A stretch of 64,000 nucleotides of DNA from Lethocerus indicus. Taxonomy: Eukaryota; Arthropoda; Insecta; Hemiptera; Belostomatidae. The stretch covers positions 27,804,816 to 27,868,815 of the forward strand of contig JACDQD010000007.1 in NCBI GenBank assembly GCA_019843655.1. The letters run 5' to 3'. The translations under genes and the position numbers were made by a program. Position 1 is the stretch's first letter. Each line of letters starts with the position of its first letter. This document shows, one piece after another, positions 40,630-52,575 of the stretch. The notes beneath the pieces are model-generated. The model did no database searches, had not been told where the DNA came from, and saw only the letters and a list, made by a program, of their open reading frames with translations.

Positions 40630-40905
40630 ATTTAGAATACCTTAGGTTTGAGGTGTTTCTGTCTCCTCTCGCTGATTTGGTCTTTTGCTAGAAAAAGCTC
40701 TCAGTCTGGCAAAAGACCGAATCGGCGGAGGAGACAGAAACACCAAAAAACCTACGATATTCTAAATTTAACATACCCGTTTTGTGGTCTGCGAGGGGTT
40801 GGAATACCGTAGATTTCCTGTGTTTCCGTCTCCTCTTCAACACAAGACCAGACCAGCAAGAGCAGACAGAAACCCACGAAATCTACGGTATTATAAAAAT
40901 TATTT
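40630..40905. mobile_element. Two tandem miniature foldback family C palindromes
   Basis: At 40630-40771 a short palindrome joins GTTTCTGTCTCCTCTCGCTG to CGGCGGAGGAGACAGAAACA. At 40772-40905 a second copy starts with the outer end CATACCCGTTTTGTGGTCTG and ends CACGAAATCTACGGTATT. In both the central stem-loop region has been lost. Confidence 0.72.
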
Positions 40906-40978
40906 TTTAGAATACTTGTTTTCGAAATCCCTCCCGACCCAAAAAAGACAAACAACATTCATAAAAACACAAAAATAA

Positions 40979-40981
<3 letters not shown>

Positions 40982-41034
<53 letters not shown>
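40982..41034. repeat. TA microsatellite
   Basis: TA run between two foldback copies. Confidence 0.9.
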
Positions 41035-41037
<3 letters not shown>

Positions 41038-41231
41038 GACCACCACAGTACAAATGATCTGTACACATTCGGTACGGTTTTGATATTACGCTCTTCGGCC
41101 ATTATTTATAACGATTTCGTCATAATTTATATCGAGAACGGTGTTTTTTGTAATCATATCTAGTGCAGTTCCTTTTTCGCTGATAAACTGATCAATAATT
41201 ATCGTTCAATTGTATTGTACTGTAAATGGTT

Positions 41232-41527
41232 TACACTTGTTTTGTGGTCTGCGAGGGTTGGAATACCGTGGGTTTCTGTCTCCTCTCTTCCTCCCGTTAC
41301 GGTCTTCTGCCAGACCGGTTTCGGCCGGTCGCCGTCTCCAGTAGCGGTGCTGTAAGGCACTTCGGACGTTTTTCGGGCATGTACCGCCTCTGTGCAGTCG
41401 ACTGTACTCGGCAGTACATTGACAGCGCAGTGAGGATGCCCCAAAAAGTATCCGAAGTGGCGGAGTGACTGAAGACCGCTACTGAAGACAGAAGCGGACA
41501 CGAAACCCCACGGGATTTCATTCCATA
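41232..41527. mobile_element. Foldback family C copy with both arms
   Basis: TTGTTTTGTGGTCTGCGAGG, TGCCAGACCGGTTTCGGCCG, TCGGACGTTTTTCGGGCATG, then GCAGTGAGGATGCCCCAAAA and ACCGCTACTGAAGACAGAAG. Confidence 0.75.
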
Positions 41528-42468
41528 AACGTGTGCCAACCTTTGTTGATATATTTATCGAAAAATAGATTAATATATTTAATATAGCGAGGAGGCTCGG
41601 TGACAAGAACCCATTGACCGGAAGCTACCGAAGATGGCGAGCGTATCAGTAGACAATTCGGCCGCTATCAATATTTCAGTCAATACTGACTGAGAATCGT
41701 TATTCTCGGGGCTTTAGTGCGGGGGCGGGGCCCCAATTAGTAGGTGTGAAAGAAATACTGTCTTTGAACAAAAACCGGATACGGGTCGGTGTTAAAACGC
41801 GCGTTGAATTCTAATCTACCTCGAACAGATGTACGGGGGGGTGGAGGAGGGGATGGGGGTCGATTGAGATTTACACGGTAGCCTGTCGACAGTGCCAGAA
41901 GGAGGAGGAGCAGGAGCGGGAGGAGGAGGAGGAGGAGGTGGTGGAGGAGGCCACTCGGTAGGTAAGTGGGCGGTGCAGCGTTAAATTCTCAGACGTTAAA
42001 AGGATATTAATTCGAATGGTAATCAATTGGTAGGGCCCGAGGCGTGTTCGGGTCGGTTGGGACGACGCCCACTTTCCCTTACCGTTACCTAAGAAATGAA
42101 CTCTCCATCTGTGTCTCTCCACCCTTGTGCGTGTGTGTGTGGGGTTGCTAACAATGGACCGTGTCTCGGTGTACCGCACTCGGGGTAAGTGCCCTAAGGG
42201 TGTGGGGGTGTTATATATAGAACACAGGGTATAAGTAGAGGGCGGAACGCGCCACGAGGGAGTATAAACACGGTATAATTGTACAGGCGCGTGTTATACT
42301 CCCGATGATTCGGGTACAGAAATTCTCCTATTTTCACAAAAAATAAATCCTCCATTTCCGGAAAGAATTCGGATGTCCAATCGGTGTTGTGTAAGGCCGG
42401 AATTTATTTCACACTGTCGGTATCTACTACGAAGTTACTTCTGATTGAGAACAATTGTTATTTTATTA

Positions 42469-42540
42469 TTTTTTACAATACCCGTTTTCTGGTCTCTGGA
42501 GAAGGGTTGTTGGAATACCGTAGATTTCGTGTGAGAATTA
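42469..42540. mobile_element. Foldback family C outer-end fragment
   Basis: CAATACCCGTTTTCTGGTCT, then GGAATACCGTAGATTTCGTG. Its reverse complement gives the 18-base match found in Pax3/7 exon D. Confidence 0.6.
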
Positions 42541-43232
42541 TAGCACTCGTCCATTACTCGTTGAATACGATATAATGATGAATATTATGCGGTGAAATTA
42601 TGATATTGAGAAGATGTGCCATATACTCGATACTTGCCTCTATAATGTCTCCCCCATATAGTACATGCTGGGCGATGGAAAAAATCACTTTAAATTGCGC
42701 CTTAAATGTACAGACATGTATAGTACATCGAGGCGTATAGGTTGTGGCCTATTCAGAGCCACCCAAAAGGGCCCCCCAAGGGTTGAAAACAACCCCGTTT
42801 CCCCTGTAATTCATTCCGGGGTAACAAAAGTGGGCTTAGACACATACAGGCGTTTAGATGTCGTTCACTGCAAACAGAGCATGCGGGGTTAAAAATAATT
42901 TAACAGCTTCGTCCTCAGATAACCTCCCTCGAAATTTACGGTATTATTTTTTATTTAAAAATTAAATATTCAACGTATCTATGACAGTTATTTAATTCTG
43001 GGTATCGGAGGCCGCAAATTGGTTTTGAATTCTTCGCTTCCGATTTTTTAACGCGGTCTCTACTACACCTGGGCGTGTGTAACGCGTTTTTTTTATTATT
43101 ATGTCATCGGTGATCGTCTTCCGTGGGCAACACCTCTCCGCCTTTGGGGATGGAGGGTGGGGCACTATGTTCCAATAAAACGACGACCGGTATCGTGAAA
43201 GGACGTCGGCGACGATGCGACGATAAAAAGGG

Positions 43233-43233
<1 letters not shown>

Positions 43234-43280
<47 letters not shown>

Positions 43281-43416
43281 AAAAAGGAAAATAAGAAAAG
43301 GAGGGAAAGAGAAAGATAGTGAAAGATCTCGTGGAAAGAGGTGGGCCCGATGTTCGGGGCGTGTCCCTAGGCTAATTATAAGCGTTTAGAGGGAGAGAGA
43401 GAGAGAGAGAGAGAGG
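43234..43416 (+). repeat. GA microsatellites
   Basis: GA runs at 43234-43276 and 43391-43416 in a purine-rich segment that continues as GGGA repeats to about 43455. Confidence 0.85.
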
Positions 43417-43934
43417 GATGGAGGGATGGAGGGAGGGAGGGAGGGAGGAGGGAGAGCGGCGAGATCAGAGAGAGGCCGGCCTCACGAGCGCCGGTGCTAT
43501 CATCGCCCTTACCGCCCCCGCCATTAAACCGAAATAGCCGCCTTTAGACTGCCCGCCCCCGCCCCCTTACCAGATTTCATTACCAGTTTGGCGTTGGTGG
43601 GCGGGCGGGGAAGTACAACCCCGGTTTAACAAAAACATAAAGGATGTTCGCGACAACAATGAATGTCGGGGGGGGGGCCTCCAGCTATTTCACTACTACT
43701 ACTACTACTGAAGACACCTCCCGAGAGTCACAAAACAGGCCCGATTATTAGATTTCACGAGACGCGCTGTCGGTACCCAAAACCGTCTATTTTTCTATCA
43801 CTGAACGAAGTTTTTATGTTATTATCATGCCCAGTACCGGGTCACGTTCCAAGCGTATGAGTCATCGGAAGCACGGACCGGAATATCCTTTATTGTCCTT
43901 TTTATAGATTTCTTTATTATTCTCTGATATTATT

Positions 43935-44165
43935 CTCGTGATATAGAAATAGTGTACCGTAAATTATCGGGGTTTTTATTGTATATTTTCCCGATTATCG
44001 CAACAATATTGTTAAAAATTCATGGTCAATGTACTAAAATATCTAAGTATATTAATGTAGTAAGGCCAATAGGTATGCATGTAGCAATCACCATTTCTAT
44101 ATCGTTTTATCGATATATCATTTGTATTTAAAGAAATAAAACTTGTTTGTACCGATATAGAAATC
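43935..44165 (-). repeat. Dispersed repeat family H, copy 3 (inverted)
   Basis: GTTTTTATTGTATATTTTCC and AGTAAGGCCAATAGGTATGC are the inverse of the 7.3 kb copy. Confidence 0.65.
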
Positions 44166-44179
44166 ACTGCTGTGGTACA

Positions 44180-44520
44180 TTAACCCAAATTTTTTTTTCT
44201 GAAAATTTTGCATAAAATTTACTTACTACGATGCATTGTTATCAAACAGTAACTCCAGAAATGTTTTTAAAACCAGTTTGTCAAATATTTTGTTTTTTAA
44301 ATCGAGTCGCAGTTCAACACGATGTAGTATTTATAATGTGAAATTACTGAAAGTAATAATAAAAAAAAAAAATTCCAGTAAACGGAGGAAATTGATGGGG
44401 ACGGGAATGAAATTTGGGAAATTCTGCTGTGCCATTTGGAAATTGGTTATTGGCATATTTCACTTTGAAAATCTCAATTTTCGCGGCGAATGGACATATT
44501 GAACGGTGAATTGACAATAG
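44180..44520. mobile_element. Deleted piggyBac-type MITE fused to a duplicated segment (copy 1)
   Basis: TTAACCC near 44180, then GAAAATTTTGCATAAAATTT, TTTAAAACCAGTTTGTCAAA, and later TAGTATTTATAATGTGAAAT match the inverse of the element at 16484 with its middle removed. The following 44366-44520 is duplicated at 45160-45317. Confidence 0.7.
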
Positions 44521-45114
44521 AGTTACAATAACAATTTTATAATATCTAACGGGAATATGTCTACCCGAGGAACAGAGTGGTAAAAGTTTCAAAAATCGCG
44601 TTTTCCCCAACTAATACCTTAAACTGATAGTAGAGTTTTATATCTTAATTATTGATCGATTTTATATCAATTATATGCATACAGACATTATGAATATCTC
44701 CCATCATCTCATAAGGTTTAATTTGCGTCTAGATTGATTGTTATAATACCGACCACAGTATGTCGGTTTGGAATGCCTTACTCTGTCTATCTTCCGCTTA
44801 TATATATCGTTTTAAGGCAGAATTGAGAATAATTAAAATCGATAAATATATCTGTAAATCCGGTGATATTTTCAGAATTTTTACGGGCGTTTAAATTGAT
44901 ACAAAAAAATTGATTACTACAATTCCAGAATATCAAAATTCCAGCCATTTATTTGTCGGGGGATCCGAAGAATAAAACGCGATTTTCTGTCAACCGGTTT
45001 ATATGCTCCGGTGTATTTTTCATTACATTTATTGTATTCAATGCGCAACATATTTCAATGCGACGAACAGAGTTGGCCGTTTTCGCATATCGTCCAAAGC
45101 ACGATCGCGTAACT

Positions 45115-45317
45115 TGATGTAGTATTTATAATGTGAAATTACTGAAAGTAATAATAAAAAAAAAAATTCCTGTAAACGGGGGAAATTGATGGGGACGGGA
45201 ATGAAATTCGGGAAATTCTGCTGTGCCATTTGGAAAATTGGTTATTGGCATATTTCACTTTGAAAATCTCAATTTTCGCGGCGAATGGACCGTATATTGG
45301 ACGGTGAATTAACAATA
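45115..45317. repeat. Direct duplicate of 44323-44520
   Basis: TAGTATTTATAATGTGAAAT, GGAAATTGATGGGGACGGGA and GCTGTGCCATTTGGAAA recur in the same order and orientation, with a few substitutions and a short indel near the end. Confidence 0.8.
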
Positions 45318-45861
45318 AGAAGACGTTCAACGCGTTACGTGCACGCGCCGACTCCTTCAACAGTTTTTCAATCTCTCGAACCGATCGGAGATAAAATCGC
45401 GCCCGATCGAAAGCACCGATCGACAATTCCGAAATTCGAAACTCCGATGAAGTAATTACAGTGTATTAGATTTAATAGCTGGGGTAGAGCGGCGGGGGTG
45501 GGGGTTGTAAGGATAAGTCGGGCCCGAATGAAATATCCCACGTGCTTTTCCGTCCAGAAACCAACTGCTGAACGAGAAATTCGGCCTTTGGCGAGCTACT
45601 GAAGATGGCGTGAAGCCGACGAATATCGAAGAGAATCGAGGAAGAGCGACACAATCTGGAATGTGACAAAATTAAAAATTCCAGGAATTGTAATTCCGGG
45701 TAGTTGGTATAAAATTTATAAAAAATTCCGGGAAATAATCAATTCGAAACACACAGAGTAATCAATTTAAGATCGGCAAAATCTTAGAACGGTTGATCTG
45801 GAATTGTGACAACATTTCAAAGCGGTGATTAATTGAATAGAAATAGATGAATTTACAGTTT

Positions 45862-46135
45862 AGAATGCCTGTTTTTTTGGTCTGCGAGGGTTGGAATCAC
45901 CGTAGATTTCGTGTTTTTCTGTCTCCTCTCGCCGGTTTGGTCTTTTGCTAGACCGGTTTCGGCCGCCCGCCGAAACACAAAAAATCTACGTTAAAGTAAA
46001 TCTGTTGAAAATCCTTCCTGTATTGTCAGGGCCTTGAATTGTGAGGGATTCATATTGAGGGAAAGAGAAACGCCGATCTTTCGCTAAAGAACGGCGGGAG
46101 GAGATAGATGAATATATTTTCTAAATCACGCCGAA
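45862..46135. mobile_element. Foldback family C copy fused to a second dispersed repeat (shared with 54014-54275)
   Basis: The left arm at 45862-45965 is followed directly by AAACACAAAAAATCTACG, so the centre is deleted. The following 46000-46135, including TTGTCAGGGCCTTGAATT and GAACGGCGGGAGGAGATAGA, is also found after the copy at 54014. Confidence 0.7.
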
Positions 46136-46275
46136 ATGTTGTAATTTGATCTTCACTCATAGTTCGATTTCACTCGTAAAAATTGTAGTTCAATTTGTCT
46201 GGGAGATAATTTCATCTGTAATCTAATAGAAAGCGGTTTATAAATGTTTAAAATATTCGAAAGAGATGACAATCT

Positions 46276-46517
46276 ATTTTTTGGTCTGCGAGGGTTTGGA
46301 ATACCGTAGATTTCGCGCGTTTCCGTCTCCTCTCTCGCCGGTCTCGTCATTCGCCAGACCGTTTTCAGCCGCTCGCCACCTTCAGTAGCGCTGTGTCAGC
46401 AGTCGCTTTGGCACGTTTTCGGGCGTCCTCACTGCACTGTCGCCGCTACTGAAGACCGGTCTAGCAAAAGACCATACCATCGAGAGGAGACGCAGGAAAT
46501 CTACGATATTCACACGT
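46276..46517. mobile_element. Foldback family C copy with both arms
   Basis: GGTCTGCGAGGG, ATACCGTAGATTTCGCGCGT, CCTTCAGTAGCGCTGTGTCA, CCTCACTGCACTGTCG, then CGCTACTGAAGACCGGTCTA and GCAGGAAATCTACGATATTC. Confidence 0.75.
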
Positions 46518-46559
46518 ATATTCATGACAGTGTAGGCGCAGTTTTTACTCCACAGTATC

Positions 46560-46655
46560 GGTCTCAGTCACTCTGGACACTGAGTACAAGCGACCGCTAC
46601 TGAAGACGGCGAGCCGCCGACAGGAGGCGGAAACCACACGAAATCTACGTAATTC
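46560..46655. mobile_element. Foldback family C right-arm fragment
   Basis: ACCGCTACTGAAGACGGCGA and AACCACACGAAATCTACGTA. Confidence 0.6.
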
Positions 46656-47784
46656 ACTGGTCGCTTGTGGGGCGGCAATTAACTGTAATACAGTGCGAAT
46701 TATTAATTGTTTCATCGGTAGAAAAGAGCTGGAAATTTTCGCCTTTATCGCCCCCTATCTCACCACGTCCATCTACCCCGCCCCGCAGGCCCCGGAATGG
46801 CCTAACCAATTGGTGTTTAACTCGGGCCTTTAACGACCTATAATTAACAATTAGGGGCCGGATTCGGGGCCTGCCCGGCTTATTTCCGCCGTGTAGCATT
46901 AAGCAGCGGTTCTATCCGGGCGACAATAAAACATCCGACCCAACGTTAATTTGTTAACATTTCCATTTTCGAGGCGTTAAACGAATCGTTGTTTATATTT
47001 TAATATTTTCCCGGAGCGCGTTTTAATTTTTCCATTCGGTGGGAAAAAAAAATGGAAAAAAAATAGCGGTCTCTCTCTCTCACTCTGCTGGGGCAGGTGG
47101 CACTAATTACAGGTAAAATGACCTGCGGATGATTGACGGCACAGAAACCAAAACTCAAATAAAACCTTAAGTGGTCTTTTTTTTTCAATTTTTTTTTCAA
47201 TTTTTTTTTTTATAAAAAAAGCGACCAAACACGGAGAGCTATTTGAATGAAGAATGACTTTAATGGCGCCAAAGAAATATAGGAATTAAATCGAAGTTTC
47301 TCTCTCTCTCTCTCTCTCATTTCTCGGCTAACGTCCGGGTAATTGATGCGAACTGTTTTCTTGTTCGGCCAATTACAGAATTGTGCTATTGACGCGAGAG
47401 AAATATTAAATGCCGGGACCTAGGAATGACTTATCGCTCGGGCCCTTCATAAAATATCATGCTAAAAGTATTTGGTTTTTTTTCGTCCGGAAATATTTTT
47501 CGGATTTTCCACACAGAACACAATAGACGATTGTAGAATGCGACCCAAATCCTTTGTAGTTTGGGACTCAAGTTCTGGGCCGGTTCGGTCCGTCTATTAC
47601 TAGACCGGTTTCCGCCATTTTCCTTAATTTTCCGGCTCAAGCATTTGCGCGATACGAATTTGGATAGTCGTGTCCAGATAGAATTTGATTTGCACTATTT
47701 CAGCGACGGCAGTGCTGACACAATGCTCAAAACATACGGTTTACTAGCGTGATAAGGCTTATATAACATATGCCATATAAAATA

Positions 47785-47947
47785 TATTAGGTGTACCCAA
47801 AAGTGATCGACAATTTGATAAGGTGTATTTTTGTCTTGAGGAGTTCTTCAAGAGGGGAATCGAAAATTTGGCGGAAAAGTTTCTTTCTTAGCAAAATAAA
47901 ATGAATTCCAAAGTCAAAATATCGATTACTTTTGGGTACCCCTAATA
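47785..47947. mobile_element. Family B TIR element, copy 8 (internal deletion)
   Basis: TA-flanked with intact TIRs. About 40 bp of interior is absent compared with copy 7. Confidence 0.78.
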
Positions 47948-48033
47948 CAGTTATTTTTTTTGTCGTCTTATAGAAAATATCCCGCTCAAAAGATTCCATT
48001 TAATACCGTAAATTTCGACTGCTGGGACATTAA

Positions 48034-48222
48034 AATTTACCGTAGATTTCGTGTGTTTCCGTCTCCTGTCGCCGGTTTCCTAGACCGGTTTCGGCCGCTC
48101 GCCATCTTCAGTAGCGGTGACAGTACAGGCGACCCAGTGACAGTGCAGTGTGAATGGCGCTACTGAAGATGGCGAGCGGCCGAAACCGGTCTGGCAAAAG
48201 ACCACAAAACAGGTGTGTTAAA
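48034..48222. mobile_element. Foldback family C copy with nearly perfect arms
   Basis: TACCGTAGATTTCGTGTGTT and AGACCGGTTTCGGCCGCTCG, CCATCTTCAGTAGCGG, then CGCTACTGAAGATGGCGAGC, GGCCGAAACCGGTCTGGC and ACCACAAAACAGG. The centre is GACAGTACAGGCGACC. Confidence 0.78.
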
Positions 48223-48889
48223 TTACTTTTATGACTTTAATGACTGAATTTAAATAATAAATAAAATCGCTCGGCTAAATTAGCGCCCGCAAATATATTC
48301 ATAATCTGCACAAGCCAGCCAGCTTATAAACGATGTTTTATAAATATTAGCCCACTGGAATAATTGTTTAATTAAGTCTAATTAACCCGCGATCCTCGTT
48401 CGAGAGCCGGCCTTTTTTCTTTGATAGACAGCTACACAAAATAACGGTATGCGTGGGGCGTTATTTTATTCATTAAAACTCGTCTGTAAATTAGTAATTT
48501 CGGCGAAAATTCGGTGTGAAATTCCATTTAAGGGTTGGCGGAAGGCGATTAGTTTTACGTTAAAGTGGGTCCAATTTAAATTCGTAAAACGTAACAACAA
48601 CAACAACAACAACGCTTTGGCGCGCTAACATTTCTTCACACTGTTAACCGAGAGTATTAATATTCATTAAATAATTAAACAAAAGATTTTTATCAATAGA
48701 CAGAGCGATACAATTAAAAATAATTGAGACGGGGATCGTACCAATTTGAAATTGAGCCATTAATGCAAATTTCACTTTATAGTTGTGCACACCGCTAATT
48801 TGTACCGATCTTTATCTCAGGTCGGACACAGGTGTCGTGGGAAATATGCGGCCGGAACCGTCACTTAAAATGCATTCGTTATTATACGA

Positions 48890-49412
48890 TGTGTGTTCAA
48901 AAAGTATTTATTTATTTACGAATATCAATTTCGTCCCCTTCAAAGTGATCCACACGAGATACACTTTGTGCCGACGTTTTTTCCAACCCTCGAATCGCTT
49001 CGGAAATTTCCATTTTTTTTCTGATCTCGTTAAGCTCCGTCTTCGATGCCTTTTTTTGTCTCATCCTATTGTAGCGCGGCGTCGCCCTTTCGTGAGTTTT
49101 TTTTCAGTTTTGGGAACGAGAAAAAGTCACAGCAAGTCCCACATTCGATACGCTTCTGCGAGCTTAATTTAATTTTTTGTTTTCGCGCAAAATTTGACGC
49201 AGATTCTCCGATCCATTTTTCGGAGACGAACCAGAAAAAAGTGCAAGAAAAGCGGCTTTAAAAGATTAACCGAACGTTCAAAAAGGGCTGAAATTGTCGG
49301 CATAAGTGAGATACACGTGTACAGACACGAGGCTACAAAAACCTTAGATCTAATATACTTATTACGCGGAAATCTAAAATTCGCGACACTTTTTGAACAG
49401 ACCTCGTATCAT
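48890..49412 (-). pseudogene. Mariner-type transposase relic (C-terminal part), with terminal repeats
   Basis: On the minus strand the sequence reads DFFSFPKLKKNSRKG, then in another frame FPKRFEGWKKRRHK, and then in a third VDHFEGDEIDIRK followed by a stop. These match, in order, the DFFLFPKLK, FQKCFEKWKKRWHKC and YFEGD segments at the C-terminus of mariner-family transposases; the D of DFF is the last acidic catalytic residue in that family. TGTTCAAAAAGT occurs at the left end and its inverse ACTTTTTGAACA at the right end (about 49389-49400). Multiple frameshifts and an in-frame stop show it is dead. The N-terminal half of a transposase is absent. No functional reading frame remains. Confidence 0.75.
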
Positions 49413-50017
49413 TATTAACACATAATTATTAATACTATTCTGTACATAAATGAGTCCGTCCTTCGGCTGAAATTCGTACTTTCAATTCGTTCTGTTGACG
49501 CGACAAGAGGAAGTGAGGCAGTTTTTATTCATTAGACATTCGACGTTTCCACGGAACATACAACAAAGTTTATATTTAAATAATGCGTCCGAACCGAAAC
49601 AATGTTGGAACAACAATGTAATAGTTATCAGCGATAGAAACATGTCGCCTGAAAGATTAGCGCTGTATTTCACTTTCATATTTCAGCTATAGCAGACCGA
49701 TAGTGTTTGCTAATCAATTAGAAGATAATACGAAGGCTAAAAAGAATTATTTATTAAATTTATTATTTTATTCGATAACGTTGAATTAGTTTTCAAAAAA
49801 TTCGAATTTAATTACCTTTTTAACCGTCAATTTTTCCGTCGAACGAGTGTTGATCGTTGTTGCTGTGATAATTCAATAAGATCCCTACAATAAAACCTTC
49901 AATTGTGCTTCGAAATAATCAGCGAGCCGGACTAAGTTGGACTAAGTTGGGACTTGCCCGAATTTTTCAAATTATCCTCTTCACAGTTGACGAAGATTCA
50001 ATTCCAAAATTCAAATC

Positions 50018-50377
50018 TTGCGTTAATTTCGGGACAACCGATATATAAGAAAAAATAAGAAAAAACTTCGACGCTAAAACAGAAGATTTGGAGGGGAGAA
50101 AAGTACGATATTATCACTATTTAATTTTCTATTCTCCGCTTACCTATAATTATTGCTTTATAATTGTTGGCTATAATAATAGTTATAACAGTGGTTTGCC
50201 AGGTAATTTCGTGATTCAATTCATGTAAGTGATTTTTAATGTCTTCAACTGACGTTATTCGCATCCAGAGATTCCAATCGAAAATCCCTGGAACCTTCCT
50301 CAAGATATTATGTTTTTCCAGTCGATCGAGTCATAAAATATCCCGGTTTTCCTTATATTTCATTCTCTCCGTTCATA
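50018..50377 (+). repeat. Inverted duplicate, right member
   Basis: It is the reverse complement of 39049-39385 with few differences (for example GACTGGAAAAACATAATATC against GACTGGAGGAACATAATATC). The plus-strand frame reads TDVIRIQRFQSKIPGTFLKI. Confidence 0.75.
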
Positions 50378-50379
50378 AC

Positions 50380-50511
50380 GCCCCATTTCTACTGTCCCTG
50401 AACTATCGGCTGCCAAACGGTTTATATATATATATATATATATATATGGGTTGCCAACTTTACTGCAATAATTGTGGCAAATTAAAAATCTCGCTTTAAT
50501 TTCGGGACACC
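50380..50511. mobile_element. Family A TIR element, right portion
   Basis: AACTATCGGCTGCCAAACGG, a TA run, then CTCGCTTTAATTTCGGGACA. A solo end of the same family lies at 50013-50037. Confidence 0.6.
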
Positions 50512-51480
50512 ATTTATTTCTTTTTTTTTAGCCGTATCGAATCGCAGTAAATGAAATATCTTTACGGGCGAAGTCCTCAATTGGAGTCTTTAAAAAGCGT
50601 CCCGGGGAGAATTGGGGATTGGGACCGGGAGAGATATACGAGTTCGCGGTTGTAAAAATTATAACCGATATTGGCTTCAATAGCCGGTCCCAGGGCGCTA
50701 ACGCGGAAAGGGGAAAAAAAAGGAAGGACCCGACTCGAAACTATTTTTCAATTAAAACTTTTAATACCCTTCTCGGCCCTAAACTGAAGGGTCGGTCTCC
50801 TTTTATATTCGCTTTTCAAAAGTCCAGAAGGGGAAGATATATACAATTATAGCTTTGAGTGCCGCGCTTTCTTTGTCCGCGACAAAGGTACAAGTGCGAG
50901 TGAAACTACTGAAGACGGCCAAAACCGGTCTGGCGAAAGGCCGAATAGTGGATTGGGGACTGAATAATGAAATATAATTTCGAACGAAATAGCGAATAAT
51001 GAGGATTCTCAGTATCCTTAGAGGTCCCCCACCCCCCAACTATATTCGAGGATATTCCTCATGTTATAGTGAGTCGTATTTGTTAACTTTTACGTTTATA
51101 TTTCGTACAGTTCTCCTATACATATCATACGAGATAAACGTGTAATCATATCACGTTAATTATACGAACGGGCTAAACATTGCAGAACCAAATTCGGGTT
51201 GGCCTGAAACCCGATGCCCCAAATATTGTAAGTGATCCCGCTTCGGACTAATAAAAACCGAACAAAAAAAAATAATAAAAAAAATACTAATTATCCTCGA
51301 CCCACGTACGTTAAGAGGGAGAGAGGGAGAGAGAGAGAGAGGCAAGTGTGGACGCCGTTTAACATTCCTGGAGCCCGAAAGGCGATAATTCTCCTATGCA
51401 TGTGGGCGCAGTTATTCGATCCCGCGTTTAGTGAGAAATATCCCTCCTCCCTCTCGCCCTCCTTCACCACCCTCCCTCCA

Positions 51481-51483
<3 letters not shown>

Positions 51484-51524
<41 letters not shown>
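51484..51524 (+). repeat. CT microsatellite
   Basis: CT dinucleotide run. A GA-rich tract lies about 150 bases upstream (51317-51341), again in inverted arrangement. Confidence 0.85.
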
Positions 51525-51526
<2 letters not shown>

Positions 51527-52280
51527 ATAGGCCTAGTGATCGTAAACTGTTAACCGGATGTTACTCCCTCCATCGGCCCCTAAACGTGTCGTCGCTAAAA
51601 TATCCAATATACTCCGGACGACCGCCTGATTTAAAGCAGGGCCCCCCCCCCCCCCCCCCGCTATGTCGAACAGATTGGAAAATCGGAGACACAGAATTGA
51701 AAACAAAGTAATTATACGACCGGTAGACATAATAAGGGCGTAACTCAAATAGGCGGCGGCGGCGGCGGCGGCGGGTCGCCACCACTTGGCGGTGTGAAGT
51801 ATTGTGCGATCTTTTACATTTTTAACTTATGGCCGGCACTTAAATTACGTGCCGATAAACGGTCGTGGCGCTGCCCATATCCCTCCACGGCTATATAATT
51901 TAATGGTATTATATTAGAGGCGCGTAACGGCCGACAACGAGACACCGTTTCCAATAGGACAATTAGTGAACGTCAACTGAAAGTGAAAGCAGTTTTTACT
52001 TCGACAACAAACCGAGACCGAACACAAAAACAATAAAATGCTGTTTTCAGTACATCTTTTGAAAAAAATTACTTCGCAGACGTTTGTTTCACAAATCGGC
52101 TACCGCAGACCAATATTGGCCGTTATAATTCAAAATAATTTATAAGTTGTTTTTCGACCGGACAAAATGGACGATATCGAACAATTTGTTGAAAAAAATC
52201 GATGCTAAAAAATTTGATGCCAACAGATTGTTTTATTTAAAAACTTGAAAATTATGTGTTTTATTTATTTTTTGAGTGTA

Positions 52281-52575
52281 TGTACCGTAGATTTTTTCAG
52301 TTTCCGTCTCTCCTCTCGCAGTTTCGCTCTTCTACTAGACCGGTTTGTGCACTATCGGCACTTTTGGATGTTTTTCGGGCGTTTTTCACGCCGGCACTGT
52401 CACCTTGTACTGTCTCGTGGCCGCTACTGAAGACGGCGAGCAGCCGAAACCGATCGGGCAGGCGAAACCACAGCGAGGGGAGACAGAAACGTAAAAAATC
52501 GTTTTTTTTTACGTAAAAAAAACGGAATACTATAGGTATTCCAACCCCCTCGCAGGCCACAAAACAGGCGCGTTT
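52281..52575. mobile_element. Foldback family C copy with both arms
   Basis: ACCGTAGATTTTTTCAG, TACTAGACCGGTTTGTGC, GGATGTTTTTCGGGCG, CCGCTACTGAAGACGGCGAG and, at the end, CTCGCAGGCCACAAAACAGG. Confidence 0.72.
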
